A DNA stretch of 64,000 bases from Lepeophtheirus salmonis (GCF_016086655.4 NC_052135.2:10320363-10384362); one strand, 5' to 3'; counted from the first letter of the stretch, positions 47,481 to 60,454 are shown. The notes: generated by a model from the letters alone, not told the origin. Program-made: numbers and translations.

Positions 47481-47485
47481 TAGAT
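47298..47485 (+). repeat. 94-bp tandem duplication across the YADD box
   Basis: ATTTTGGGAACTCAAAACAT begins at 47298 and again at 47392, and the following bases stay nearly identical through GAGGCTAATT. The second copy has a G-to-T change that turns the second catalytic Asp into Tyr. Confidence 0.9.
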
Positions 47486-47879
47486 TGAAATTGTAATAAG
47501 CTACTTCAAAAAATATGCAAGTAGATCCGAGTTAAACATCAATAATAAAAAAAACACGATTCTGCCTAATCGTAAAGGAAATCATGATAAAGATTCTCAA
47601 ATTACAAATTGTGCTGTTAGGGGAGCAATTGAAATTCTTGGGATCGGATGGGACAGAATCAGTGCCTCTTTTTCGAACTGGACGATTCTGGATAATTCTG
47701 TTAATTCAGCTTCTCTTGGGGGAAATTTCACCTTCAGAAGAGAATCGATCTGTAAAACTTCTTAGAAATTCCTAATACAATTTACAAAGCAACAGATATT
47801 CCCTGGCTGGCTGAGAAAGCAATCGGAATGGAATCTAGCTGGATCAATCGATTGTTTCATAGATTTTATTTAACTTCAA

Positions 47880-48966
47880 TCAAAAGACCCTAATCTCTCA
47901 TTGGAGGAGGACTATCTCTACTCCCCAGAATAATCCCTAAAATATACCAAAAAGTTTTAATGGATCTTACGCGACATTCGAACGTAGAGTGGCGATCCAC
48001 TATATCATCAATTCCGTGTTATAATAGTCTTATGTTTGGGACGGATTTCATAAATAATCATCTGGATAAATTTTCTCCCATCTTTAGCAGAAATTCAAAG
48101 GATTTTATGGAGAGGAACGCCGTCTTTTTCGTCGTCCGCGACCATTGACGTGGTGAGACAAAATGACAATAGCAAGTTGTATTTTAAAAACCTTGTAGAA
48201 CCCAGAAAATTGCAATGGTTGGCTTTATCAACTAATATTATTAAGATTCACAATTTAGTCAACAACTCAATATTCAACGGTGGTAATTGTTTTTAGCCAC
48301 ACATGAAAGCTGCATCCTTTCATATAATGGCCATTCCATGGCATTTGAGAATGTCTTTCGAATCAAATTTTAAGGAGATGCAGAAGAAATAGGCGACAAG
48401 TTGTTAAAGTTTGAAGCCTACCGATATCATGGAAAAAGCTGAATTGCGAAAATTAATGATAGAAAAAGTTTTACGTTTCAATTTCAAATCTCTACAGGAG
48501 GTCTATTTTTTAATGCTCCTTGCAAAGATTGTGGGAAATTATTTAATACAGCAATACATACTTTTGCTGACTGCCCTGCTCTTTGCATTATGAAGGAATT
48601 TATTTCCCTTAACATATCTGGACTACGGGATAAGCTCGTAACTCCTCTGCTATTATTCGGGATCCCATCAATGTCGCTAATGCTAATTGGAGTTTACTCT
48701 CTCTAGCTATAAAAGTAAAATAGCTGGGATGTTAACTGAAGGCGAACCAGTCAAAAGGGAAGAACTGAGAGCTATTTTTATTGGGACCACTACAAGGTAT
48801 TCAGCATTCACCATCAAAATCCCTCATCTGGATATTCTATCGTGGAAATATGCGGGGGATCTTATTCGCTACTACCCTTCAAGTTCGAATAATAATAAAA
48901 AGTTTCTTCGTCGCCTCATACGGATCCATAGACAGTTTAAGAAGTTCTGCGCCTCAAAAGTTCAAT
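47880..48966 (+). pseudogene. LINE ORF2 connection region and C2HC tail (copy C)
   Basis: The connection region shows IGGGLSLLPRIIPKIYQ, EWRSTISSIPCYNSLMFGTD and DFMERNAVFFVVRD. The tail reads PCKDCGKLFNTAIHTFADCP, with Cys 48521-48523, Cys 48530-48532, His 48557-48559 and Cys 48572-48574. All four ligands are intact here. The last frame (48687-48965) ends RYSAFTIKIPHLDILSWKYA, RLIRIHRQFKKFCASKVQ and a TAA at 48966-48968. The same ending is seen in copy B. Confidence 0.85.
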
Positions 48967-49329
48967 AATTGTCTTCTTTTATTTCTTATTGCCATTGAAA
49001 GTTTAGCTTTTGTATCTCTTTTTTTTTTTTTTTTTTTCATTGTTAATATTTTAATATGAATTCTTAGGATTATTTTTATGTTTTCTTTATACCTATGAAC
49101 ATATTTTATCAATATTTAAGAGAAAATGCAAGTAATAATGTACATTACCTGATTAACATGTTTATAGTAATCATGACTTTTTAGCTTAGGGATTTAATTA
49201 TATACTATAATGTTTATTTATACATATATAATTTGCGTATGTAACTCCCATAGACCAATAAAGAGGGGGAAAACATAACCTCTGTTCAACTTCACTGGGA
49301 TGGTACTCTATATCAATAAAACAATTTTT

Positions 49330-49990
49330 ACCTACCTGTCTACCTTTCTGTCTGTATGAATATATGAAATAGAGTCACCGGGTGCACTATGTATAGAGTC
49401 TCATGATGTATATCATAAACATATTTTGATATAAGAAATAATAATCTAGTCGTATTGCGGGTGGGTGTATATAGCATCCAACATAGGGTGCACTGTATAA
49501 TGTGCTGCCTGATGTAGATCATATAAATATTTTTGATTTAAAAATTAATAATGTAGTCGAATTAATGAAATATTGCAGGCATGATACATGTACAACAAGA
49601 ATCTGTTTTTTCTTATTGGTCTCTGTTGTATATCATAATTCATGTGCATTCTCAGTATATAATTTGGTAAGCGCTAGTATGTTAAAAAGAATTTAGTTCG
49701 TTTTTATTAGTGGGCACTCTTAAGACTGAAGTACTAATTAGTATTCCCAAAATATTAAAAAATTATATCTAACTCTTACTTTTCTTCTTTCATCTTGAAA
49801 ACAGGGTACGTCATATGAATTGATGTAAGTATCGAGTAGATTTATGTGAGTGTGCCCATAAAAAACGGAGAATAAGATATACATTTCTGGGGGAGTTATT
49901 TTCGTTATTATTAAATCAAAATTTGTCTTTTAACCGACACATAATTACTCTGGGCAATGCTGGTTCCTACCGTTAGTAAATAATATATCC
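49330..49990 (+). repeat. Dispersed repeat family A, copy A4
   Basis: Two monomers (GGGTGCAC starts at 49380 and 49486, period 106) are followed by ATTCTCAGTATATAATTTGG, GTGGGCACTCTTAAGACTGA, TGTGAGTGTGCCCATAAAAA and TTACTCTGGGCAATGCTGGT. The central body present in A1-A3 is missing. It begins about 260 bases after LINE copy C. Confidence 0.75.
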
Positions 49991-49999
49991 CTAAATTAA

Positions 50000-52310
50000 A
50001 AAAATGACATTTTTTTAAAAACAAATCAACCTTTTTTCGAAAAGATCATTTAAAAAATTATAAAAGTTTTGATTTTTTTTAAATTATCTAAAAAAAACCA
50101 ACAATTCGAAGTTATTTTCAATAAAAATAAATTTGGAATTTACTTTTAAAAAAAATAAATGGGCTCCTAGATTAAGGATTGCCCCTTATGTAAAGCCCAG
50201 CTCTGGCAAATAATTAAAATTAATCATTGCTGTACTCATTGGTTTATATAAAGATGAAAATACTTTAATAATATTATGAATAAACATTTATTTTCGTAAA
50301 ATATATATTTTTTGTTCATGGCTCCTTAGTCAATAATTTTTTTCGTTCCATTCAGCAATATTAAATAATTTATATTTATCATAATTCTATTGAATAAACT
50401 GTTGAAGAAGTATCTATGTCATTCAAGATGACGCCAAAAGAATGAATGGCTTACTTATAAAGTGTTAAATTGAATAGTATTGGAAAATAATCATTAGAGT
50501 TGTAAAAAATATAACCTACCGCTTTTGTAAAAAATAAACTAACAAAAACTAACATCTAGTATCCCTGACAATATGAAGAATGTTGAAAAGGTAGACCTTA
50601 GCTGACATGATTTTTTTTAGATATAAGTTATTCTTTTGTTTATATTGTGATTTTTACGTTTTTATTTATAGAAGTATATGTAAAACATTAAAAAAAGGTG
50701 TATCATTCTGATCTTTAGATTCGTATTTAAAATAAGAAACTGAAGTAAATATATAATCTTTTGAAAATAGATACTACTTTTCCCCAAAACATGGTTATAT
50801 ATAAGGTAAAATTCCATGTATTGGTTGGAGTATACATTTTTAGCAATGCCCTCCCGCACACCTTGCTTGTTCATTTATTTATTTTTTTAATTGTAGGTAC
50901 TAGGCAATTTGGTACTTAGGTAATAAAATAAAACCAAGAGTGTTATTCAAAAATAATCATATTTTAGTTTAACATATTTCTGATCTTCAATTACCTGTTT
51001 CACCTTTACCTTCTGACCAAAAACTTCATGAAAGCATCAAAAATTATTTTTTTTGCAAATTTTAAGGCCTACAATATATCAAACATATATACATAGATCA
51101 CTAAAAAATGATTTTCGAGCTTCTCAACTCTTATACCATGGAAGAAAAACGAGAAACATATCAACATCCAAAAAAGTATATTATTGAATAGTACTTATAT
51201 CATTAAAATTAATATTTCATTAATAGGAAATAATTTTTAGGGAGAATGCCTAAGTAATAATTGGATATTGTGCTCAATTTAGCACCGCTCCGAGTGCCAC
51301 TCAAAACTCCCGAGCGTCATTTTAGAAGAGCAATAAAATCGCTCAAATTTTCACTCGTTTATATAAATTTGTATTATATATTTCCGTTTCTGCATCTTAT
51401 GAGATAACATCATAAATTCGAGAGTTGAAAAATAATTTAAAAGATTGCTAGAAAAGATGGGTTAAGTTAAGAAATAATTGTTTAATAATAACAATTAAGT
51501 TATAATTGTTTTAATTGTGACTTATAAACATTTTCATTAGTTAAACTCTGAATTATTGTTTAATTGACTATGACATTATTGTTAAATGATAATGTAATAA
51601 GTAATGTGTTTAATATTTATTGTACGTAAATAAATTTAGGCTATTAATGCAAACCAAAAAAATGTTTTTTCTAAATTCATAGATCAATGCTCTTGAAACA
51701 CAATATATTTACATAAAACTCATAAGGTACGAATATTACATTTTCATAAGAGAAAATACAAAAATTTCAGAAAATAATAAAAAAACCTGTCTTTTATATA
51801 ATATATTCTTCAAATGTTTTGTATTATATATTTTCAAATCAATTACAACAAAATTGCAACATAAATCATAGATTTTTATTTATTGCTACCTATTGATTTA
51901 TTGAAGACTCTCTAAGAGTTTCAAAAACGACATCTCTATTATGAAAATAGACTGTTGTTGATTATGAAGTATCAATAGAGACTATTAAAACATTATTTTT
52001 TTCAATATTAAAAAAATAAATTCTCTTAAAAGTATATACGTATGTAGTTTTATTGAAAAGTCTAACTATTTCCATACTCAATGATAAATTGAATATAAGT
52101 AAGTAAACAAAAATAAATAAAATATTGGAAATATTTACAATGGTTCCAGAATACATTTTCATTTGACGAGCTTTAAAATGAATTATTAAGAAATAGGTTC
52201 GAATGATTGAGTATTGTATAAGGCGAATACTACATTATAGATACAGTACATGAGGTAAAATTGTGAATTACTTTAAGGGTAAATAATTTGAAATACTAGG
52301 TTGCGTTATT
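50000..52310. other. AT-rich spacer without recognisable genes
   Basis: Low-complexity A/T sequence dominates. A patch at 51270-51355 is rich in GAGC/CACTC words (CCGCTCCGAGTGCCACTC) and looks like part of a repeat. Reverse frames at 50662-50874 and 51962-52162 are AT-driven. Confidence 0.45.
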
Positions 52311-52363
52311 AATTCCCGTTAATATGCAGTAAAAAACAAACTTTCGAAAATCAATCGTTGTCA

Positions 52364-52780
52364 GCATGGAAGGGAAAGTCAATAGGTGTCTGATTTGCTC
52401 CACGACCAAGTAAGTGTCGAGGAGATCATCAAGGTCGTAGAGTGAAACCGGAGTCTTATTTATGAGATTAAAAGTATGTTGGCTTCAGGTCAGAACCTTG
52501 ATAGGTCCCCTTGCAGAGGTAGACGCCACAAAATTGGGATCATAGAGGAAATAGACACTGCAAATAACATAAGTCTATTCAAGTTGATGAGGCAGCATGC
52601 CAAGGCATTCAATGTCAGTGACTGGACTGTGAGGAGGTATGTGATGAGGAAGTCTTCTTATGTACGACGAAATCAGTAAATTCTTCAACAGCAACCAAGG
52701 CCAATTGGGTCAAGAGAGGCCAAAAATTGTTGACTTGTTTAAAGCATAGATCGGTTTGTCTACCTTCCCCTTCGACTATG
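52364..52780 (+). pseudogene. Mariner-like transposase, N-terminal third
   Basis: In order I see VSDLLHDQVSVEEIIKVV, NRSLIYEIKSM (first helix-turn-helix), then a frame at 52476-52676 with LASGQNLDRSPCRGRRHKIG (the GRP-type motif), LFKLMRQHAKAFNVSDWTVR (second helix-turn-helix) and KSSYVRRNQ. After a one-base shift comes TATKANWVKRGQKLLTCLKH. Sequence then breaks off before the first catalytic Asp. Upstream, CTAGGTTGCGTTATTAATTC at about 52298 is a candidate terminus. Confidence 0.85.
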
Positions 52781-52799
52781 TCATTTAAGGTGTACAAAA

Positions 52800-55735
52800 A
52801 AAATTACCACACTTTTTCATGTACGATAAAAGATTTCCAACGAATCATTTTAAGAATAATTTATGCTACTGAAATATCCTAACGGGAGAAATTGTAATTT
52901 TTGTCATAAGACTTCATTTAATATATTCTACAAGAATCACAAGAACCAAGAGCTCTCTTCATAGGTCCATGACTACGCTTTTCAAGTAATATTAAAGTGT
53001 AACTCCCTCTCCATCGATGGAAAATACAAATACACAATGTTTTAGAATGTTTACACACAAATAAATTAATTATAATTAAATGTGACTAATAATGAAGATT
53101 TATGTTGCACAATTTCATACATACTTACACTTTGTTTTTTGTTTCCGTTAAACAGGAGCTTTCGTTTGTTTTTATAATTTAATCTTCAAATAAAGTAGGA
53201 ATTGCAAAATGTACCAAACGTCAATGTCCTTTGGAAGACTTTTGTATAAACTTTGATTCTTCAAAGTGAGCCTAAAGCAAATAATTTAAGTATGGATAAT
53301 TAGAATATAGTGCCCAGTAACATTCTTATAAAATTACCCATTAATTTAATTATATCATCCCTCGCGTAGTAAAAAATAGTCAATTATCTTACTTGGCAAA
53401 CTTTTGAGTCTTTGGCAGGAGTCCAATTCGCATGTTTAATGGGATGGATCCACAACTTTCTTCGCAAAATTAAACATATCCAGACAATAAGCCTGGATAC
53501 TTTTTACTCAAAGTAGATCTATTATTACAATACACTACACTACACGTTACCATTATTAAAAATATATTGTCATTTATAAATATTGACTAATTATGATCAA
53601 TAATTAAATTAAGCCCATAAATTAGTACATAAATTGCCTTCCAGTCCTTTAAAATTGACCTTATGGCAGCTTACAATTTTAAGCCAATCAGCAAAAATGG
53701 AGGAAAAAACATACTCTTCCTCTACTGAGTGTCCTCTCTTTCTTTTGAGTACTTCATTCAGAACTAACTCAAGAGCATCTCTTCATGATATGATTTACTT
53801 ATCATATTTCTAGATTTGCCAGTTTTTCTTTTTTGTTTTTATCCTTGTGTTGTTGACCTAATTTTAATTAAACATACAAATTTTGTTCCTTCTTTATTTT
53901 ATTTATTTATTTTTTTAACAAGAAAATATAATAACGTTTCCGTTGCTTATAAATGTATTATTTAGAATGAATAAATTTATATTTTTTTAAAATTACGAAC
54001 GCATTTTAATATTTATATAATCATAGGTGGACACACGGGTGCCAATTAAATCACTTTTTGTGATGATAAAACAATACGATACACAAAGTTTGAACAATTT
54101 CTATGAATATTTAGAGGTAGCTCAACAGAATTAAAAGTTTTAAAATTTTACATATTTTTGGAAAAAACCTTGATTTTATTTTAATATCCGTATCCTACAC
54201 ATAACAGCTTGTTAGTAAAATTAAGAAATTTAGTTAAGTTAAACTTCTATCATAATGTTTATGGTAAATTATTTTTAAATGTGCCTTAAAGAACGATAAA
54301 TATATTTGAATGAAATGTAGGCTTTTTGCTTATCTATCAGTTCACCTCCATATTACAGCCAATGAGCGGCTACCGAGATCTAAAATAAATTACAAATATG
54401 TTGTGTTTTTTTACTTTGATTAACAAAAAAAAGTGCCAATTTCGATTACCTTAACCTTGATGACCTTTTTTGAGGAAAAACTTCTATATATCCAAGTTTT
54501 ATCAAATAAATCAAAAAATTGTGTAAAATCAAAAAAAATATTGCAATGAAAATTTAGTAGGAGCTAATTTTATAAATAAATGACCTCGTCATTGACATCT
54601 TCACGGCCATCTTGGAAGAGTTTGTACCAAATGAAAACATATTTTTATTTATTTGCTGGGAACATTTTCATTGTATACCACTATTGACATTTAAAGTGTT
54701 TTTACACAAAATTGTTTGCAGATTCTTTCATTTATGTTTTTCAAAAGCAAAAAATCATCGTACACGCAAAATACATCGAACCGTTATTCCTCCCACTAAC
54801 AAACTAAACATATTTTAAAGCTGAAACAGTAAATATATGTTCGAAGCGAGTGTACAAAGATAAAAAAAATAAAAATATCGAGTATAGTAAAGATACATTG
54901 GCTGCAAATTTGAAAAGTTACCTTACTTTTTTAACACACCTCGTATGTATACATATATTACAATTTGTCTATCAATCTTGATTAACACTAGGACAAAAAG
55001 ATGAAAAAACACTCTCATACTCTGCAAAGTGTATCTGTATTATTTTATAATGTATGTATTTACTATGGTAAACAGCAATAATTTTTTAACTAACATCTTA
55101 ACTCTGCAATGTGGTCACAAACGAAAGCATATGATTTATAGAAACTTAAGCAATATAGTTGGGATAATTATTAAAATTTTAAGTAAACATAATCTTGAAA
55201 ACTAAACGTGTTCATTTCAATTATGTACATTTACAAATACTATTTCGAAAAAACTAAAAACAAGTATTTATATATCACAGTTTGTTCTTAAGAAAAGGAT
55301 TTAAAACATCCTCCTTCATTAATAACCTCTGGTCTCCTAAAATGAACTTCATAACAGAAACAATCGTTCGACACTCATTTGTGACGATGGCGTTGACATT
55401 AATGTGTACACAAGAGCAGTAACGTCCGAGTAACACAAGGAAGGATCCTTGTTAACGAACTCAAATGATTTTTTCCTCATAGTGGAGGTCCACTCATGAC
55501 ATTGATGATTATATCCATCAATATTATTTTTCCTGAGCCAGGGTGAATTTTGGACGAGTTCTCATACGCCAGAGTAATGTGGGCCTTAATAGATTGTTAT
55601 GAATAATACAAAATAGAAGGACGGACAGAGGCAGTATCCTAAATTTAGACAAGTCCGAGTCCTAAGGAAACATAGCAAATCCGTGAGTCCACAAATCCGA
55701 GTCTACATCCCTAGTCACAATAGTAACACATGTGT
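52800..55735. other. AT-rich spacer without recognisable genes
   Basis: A 200-base stretch near 54100-54330 shares words with the arms of foldback element F1 (GGTAGCTCAA followed by AAAAGTTTT, and GAACGATAAAT), so it may be a decayed relative. 55330-55740 is less AT-rich and may be the 5' part of the mariner that follows, but I cannot read it. The frame at 54612-54815 is not recognised. Confidence 0.45.
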
Positions 55736-55741
55736 GATTTC

Positions 55742-56180
55742 ATAGTCGGGGTAGGTATCTGGTTGGTGATAAGACACTATAACTCTTTATTCCATCTGTT
55801 GTCTAGGTAAATGCCAAGAACTACTTGGGGGACGTTCTCGATGATAAAATCAAGCCCTGTGCCAAGAATTATCCTTGGAATTTCTAGCATGATGGAGCCC
55901 CCTCACACACCGCCAAGATCACGCATGACTGTCTCACAGCTAATTGTCCATACTTTTTTGTCAAAGGAAGAATATCCTCCAAGCTCCTCGTATTTAAATC
56001 CTATGAAAATTCTTGAGGCAAAGGCATGTGCAAAGCCTCATAGAGAATTTCGAGAGTCTTAAAGCTTCTCTGGTTAAAGGATGGGACAGAATCGGTCACG
56101 AAGTTCTCTATGGCGCCACAAGGTATTTTGTCTCCGTCAGACGGCAACTGTGAAGGCTAGAGGTGGCTATTTTTATATTT
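55742..56180 (+). pseudogene. Mariner-like transposase, C-terminal half
   Basis: It starts around a decayed VGVGI segment, then NAKNYLGDVLDDKIKPCAKN, a stop, HDGAPSHTAKITHDCLTANC (the second catalytic Asp box, QDGAPSH in the family, about 55890-55950), PPSSSYLNPMKI in the next frame (third box; SPDLNP with the Asp replaced by Tyr), LEAKACAKPHREFRES, and a C-terminus split over two frames ending VKARGGYF. Forward frames at 55811-56059 and 56081-56371 are its two halves. The missing N-terminus and changed catalytic acid rule out activity. Confidence 0.85.
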
Positions 56181-56199
56181 TACTGAAAATTAAATTAAA

Positions 56200-57590
56200 G
56201 TTATACGTAGTAAGTTTAAATGTCGTCATTTCAAAAATAAACTCGCAATTAACGTTTCTCTGTATAACCCTAATTTCCATACACTCTGTATATTTAAGCA
56301 TACAAAAAATACTAACTTCTATTATTGAAGCAGCTATTCATAAATTCGTTGCTAAAAGAGTGGAACAGCCATAACAATGAAACTACTTCTAAGAGACATT
56401 GAGTGCCAAATTTACATTTGTATGAATGAGATGATTATATATTTGGGTGAGCAATGAACATATTCCAATATGTTCCTTTCTCTCAACTTGATTAATAGTC
56501 CCAAACAACAAATTCTATACAATGTATTTAGATAACTACTATATACATACATAGAAGAGAAGCCTATATTTTTCTTTGTTTGAGTAAGTATTTTTTTAAT
56601 TAATGAAAGTAACACCATCAAGTTATGTAATCATGCTACTTTTTTTTAATACAAATGTATCATCCAGACAATTTTGTACAGAAATGGTAGATAAATCGAA
56701 TCAAAAAATTTATTGTGTCTTCGCCATGGATGGAATTTGAAATTTGTACTGCGGAAGTGAAAGATAATTTTTATTTTAGTATACGTAGATATTTATAAAC
56801 TAAAGCTTAGAGTGGTAATTAAATTTATTTTCTTCTTTGAAATGTGAGGGAACATGCTCTTTTAGTACAAAATTAATATATATAATTTTTGAATCATATT
56901 GATCAATCGCCCATCTAAAAATAGTCCATCTAAATAATTTATTTAGAAATAAATATTATACATGAGTAAAATATTCTTTTAAAAGTTATTAGATAGTTTT
57001 CTCCTAAAAGGAATAGTTATCATAGGGAAAAAAGATAATAGAAAATAAAGTATTTTGTAAAGTTTATAGTACCAACTTTTTTTGTCCTCCATAAATAATA
57101 AATGGACTTTTTTTTTAATGTGAAAGTGTATAACGACAAATCAGTTACTTATAGAACTGGCTCTGATTTTACTGGTGTGGCAGTCCACAATGAATAGAAT
57201 TTAGCTACCCCAAAGCAACGTACTATGCAATGCAGATGAATTCATTCAAACAAGTTATGTTCAGAATCCAATTCCAAGTTATATCAACGGAAGCGAAGAA
57301 TAAAAGAAGAATGTTTATTTTTATATAAACAGTTTTCTGTAAGTTTTCAGTACGAGTATGAGTACTTATTAAAACTTGAAACTTCTAAAATCCATGTATG
57401 ATTACAAGAAAATTAATAAAGAAAATTTGATGTTCATCGGTATAAATGATTGGATTGAGCTTACAGAGTGGGGACCCAAAACTTGCAGTAACATGGCTAA
57501 ATTACGAAAAATTTAACTTTCACAGGATCGAGAGAAGACAACTCAAAACATCTTTGTCATATGTTTAAATACTATATTTAGCTATATTTT
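56200..57590. other. AT-rich spacer without recognisable genes
   Basis: No domain, paired repeat or RNA gene was recognised. The reverse frame at 56412-56621 is AT-driven. Confidence 0.45.
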
Positions 57591-57593
57591 TTA

Positions 57594-58030
57594 TTAAATA
57601 TGTTCTCCTTCACAAGCAATAACATCCTCGACAAACCGGCGAACAAATTGGCAGCTCTAAACGACGAAGGACATGTCTATGGCGTACCACGCTGTCATGA
57701 TGGCTGCTCTGAGTGAATCCAAATTTGGATAAGAAGTGTTGCAGACATTATTTTCCATTGCAAAGTCCATGGGGTTCAGGCCAGGGATACAGGAGGACCA
57801 TTTGGAAGCAGGACGGAAGTCAGTCATATTGTTGATACATAAGTTTCTGTTCTTCTTGGATGTAGGGAGCTGTAATGGACTTCTGAATGTTATAAGTAGT
57901 TCGGATAGAGATGTCAATGGTATTTGCACCCTTTTTGGTTCGGAGGAGATCGCAGACACGTTGCCTCTTTTTTTCTCCAACATTTTTACACTCAGAAAAC
58001 TGGGATAACATCAAAAAGTTGTTCATTTTT
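57594..58030 (-). pseudogene. Internally deleted mariner-like transposase
   Basis: On the reverse strand, an N-terminal stretch (from about 58026) contains EKKRQRVCDLLRTKKGANTI, then SIRTTYNIQK, a helix-turn-helix. It jumps straight to YIQEEQKLMYQQYD and, in another frame, ASKWSSCIPGLNPMDFAM (SPDLNP-type box with Asp replaced by Gly), SYPNLDSLRAAIMTAW, CQFVRRFVEDVIACEGEHI and a stop whose complement is TTA at 57594-57596. The middle third is gone, as in the copy at 29.1 kb. The forward frames at 57736-58005 and 57911-58093 are shadows. Confidence 0.85.
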
Positions 58031-58034
58031 GTTT

Positions 58035-59160
58035 CAGCTATCGTTCGGTTGTGTAATGAAATCTTGTCATTAAAAATGATGGAAATAAAATTGTAATTAA
58101 ATCCTACAGCAAGTTTAGGGTCGTCACTCTGTAAATATATGTCATAATGTCCCATCAACATCAAAAATGTGGTTGATTGATAAAATATGATTTAGAAATT
58201 TGAAAAATAAATCTTAATTGTAAAATCAATTAAGGAACAACTTAAAATAAAAAATATTCAATATTGTATAGGAGCCTGCCTCCTCTCCCCACAAAGACCA
58301 TCAATAATCCTTATTGAACTTTTAGATTAATTTGATTAATTTTTTCTTGATTTTCCAGTAAAGTAAAATTGTAAATTAATTTTTCTAAGAGGGATTCTAA
58401 TCTTTCAACACGAAAGTAAACTGTTTAATTTTTTTTTGTACATATTGATTATTAAGGTAAATCCTCCTTCTCTGTCTGTAATACACAATGGTCATTTTTT
58501 AAATTTTCAAAGATTTATAAATCCAGAACTTATTTGATATAAAAATCCTTTGATATACGAGTATATACTCGTATGTGAAAGATATAGTATTTCGCTTTAT
58601 TTTTTCTCTGTTGGATTATTCATTGTTTGTCCAAATTATTTTGTTTGTGTGTGTTTTTTTTTTTTTTTTTCCGGAATTGACGTTTATTTTTATTAGAAAG
58701 ATGATTAGAGATGTGAAAATTACTGGAATCCCGGTTAATATAAATATGAAGGAGGAACGTTGCTTTGATGTTAATATATTACCTATTTCATAAAGCAGAT
58801 TTTATACCTTTAAATTCCCAGACCATTTATTCAAATATTGAAATATTATTTGATAGATTACACAAATTGAATTATTCCCCATATTTTATTTTGCTTTTTC
58901 GTAACAAATACTCAATAAAAGTATATAAATAACAATATTTCAAGCTGAGAAGATGAATGAAACCATAAAACCACAGAAGATGAGTGTTTTCACTCAAATA
59001 TACCAACAACAAAAAAACACCACCAAACTGTAACCACAGATGTAAATATATATATCTTTTCACATTAAAAACTTTAATTTATATTCGTAAATTAAATATT
59101 TTAAATTAAAAGCAGTACTTATTAGATAATTATTCAACAATAATGTCATAAATAATTAAA
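58035..59160. other. AT-rich spacer without recognisable genes
   Basis: It holds a poly-T run (58654-58670), a perfect palindrome (58555-58574) and AT-driven frames such as 58575-58790. Confidence 0.5.
58555..58574. repeat. Perfect 20-bp palindrome
   Basis: ATACGAGTATATACTCGTAT reads the same on both strands. No function can be assigned, and in AT-rich DNA it may be chance. Confidence 0.85.
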
Positions 59161-59744
59161 TTATTAGAGCTGGTACGATAAGGGGTTGTAATGCGGCTCA
59201 ATTCCGTACGACCCTTACGATTTGGACGTTTTATTATAATGCAGTACGTATATACATAATGACATATAAAATATTTTGTCATTACAAAATTTTGGTTATT
59301 TTTGTATTAATTAATAGATTTAGATAGTGAGGTAATATTTTAATCCATAAGCGTCCTTTTATATAAATAGGTATATTCCATATGCTATTTATATTATATA
59401 GGTAAATTATCGAGCGTTTTTTTGGAGAAAAATATTTTATAATCATCAATGAACCTTGTATAAGCACAACACAATAGTAGTTCACTGTAAAATGATTATA
59501 GTAAAAAGGTTGCAGGCAAAATGTTTGCATGGTAAAATTGTCGTGTACTTATGATGAGACAAAATATTTGAAAGTAATATCATCGTGAAGCAACATCACT
59601 GAAGCAATATAATTGTGATTAATTTAATTGCAAGTAATTATTAGCGTTTGCAATTTTGTTGCAATTTATGTATATTATATTCGGACGATAAAATTATTGA
59701 ATGATGAAGAAACTTTCCATAAAATACACCATATAATATACACA

Positions 59745-60300
59745 ACCAAGGGCTGTAAGGGTGAAGTGTTGGATCCCAGAGCAGTCTAAACTCCTCCTAC
59801 GCCACGTTTATAAGCATTTATGACCCTTTAGTAATATGGTATAACACAGACAGAATCACAGGTTGTGCAAGTGATCGGATGGGTCTCGAAGTAGGTCAAA
59901 TTCTATCGTTGCGGATTTTCTAAGCATCAAACGATGAATATAATACCTAAAAATACACCCTGGTCCTCAGCTTGTACAGTTGAGGTACGTAGCCTCAAAG
60001 CAGTTTAAACTCCACGTCGCTGCGTTTCTAAGCATCAAGGACCCCTTCGATTATGCTAGAATATATCCAGGCCTGCAGAGTGTGTATATGAGCTCCTGGG
60101 CCCGAAGTAGGTTAAATTCTTTAGTCTCTGCTTCCATGAGTATCTAGAAATTATTCTTATGTCCAAAAATAAGCCCCGGCCCTCAGCTTGTACAGGTTAA
60201 ATGCTTGACCTCAAGGTATTTTGAACTCCACGACCGTCGCTTTTCTAACTATCAAGGACCCCTTCTAATACGCTATCATAAATCTACGTTGCACGGGTTG
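59745..60300 (+). repeat. Left subterminal tandem array of F3
   Basis: About five units of 105-120 bases alternate between two related types. Landmarks are CAGCTTGTACAG, CCTCAAAGCAGTTTAAACTC, GCGTTTCTAAGCATCAAGGA, then CCCCTTC and ATTATGCTA. The alternate type has GAAGTAGGTTAAATTC. Confidence 0.85.
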
Positions 60301-60454
60301 TACACCATCTACTTCATAGTGAGTGTTTTGTATTTTTTTGTGCAATGTATATGTGATAACTGAATTTATGTTCTTAGAAATACAAAGTGTATGTAGTATA
60401 CTTTTATTCGTTATAATGTATTGGACTAATTAAGTATTATACATATCCGGTTTT

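Larger units (their letters stand above)
46880..49070 (+). mobile_element. Non-LTR retrotransposon relic (LINE copy C)
   Basis: This is the most complete 3' copy of the family also present at 25.3 and 30.4 kb. It runs from the second reverse-transcriptase box to the end of ORF2 at 48966, then an AT-rich 3' region with a poly-T run at 49019-49037. Upstream boxes and the endonuclease are absent (5' truncation). Confidence 0.85.

Noticed and set aside
49019..49037. Poly-T run just after LINE copy C, as a possible reverse-strand poly-A tail
   Set aside because: The LINE is on the forward strand, so this is not its tail, and no reverse-strand retroposon is recognisable next to it.
57736..58093. 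Forward frames of 90 and 61 codons
   Set aside because: They are antisense to the internally deleted mariner; no forward-strand domain is seen.
59745..60300. Regularly spaced repeats that could suggest a CRISPR array or satellite DNA
   Set aside because: Units of about 110 bases with no short identical repeats or unique spacers, inverted on the other side, fit a foldback transposon, and the DNA is eukaryotic.
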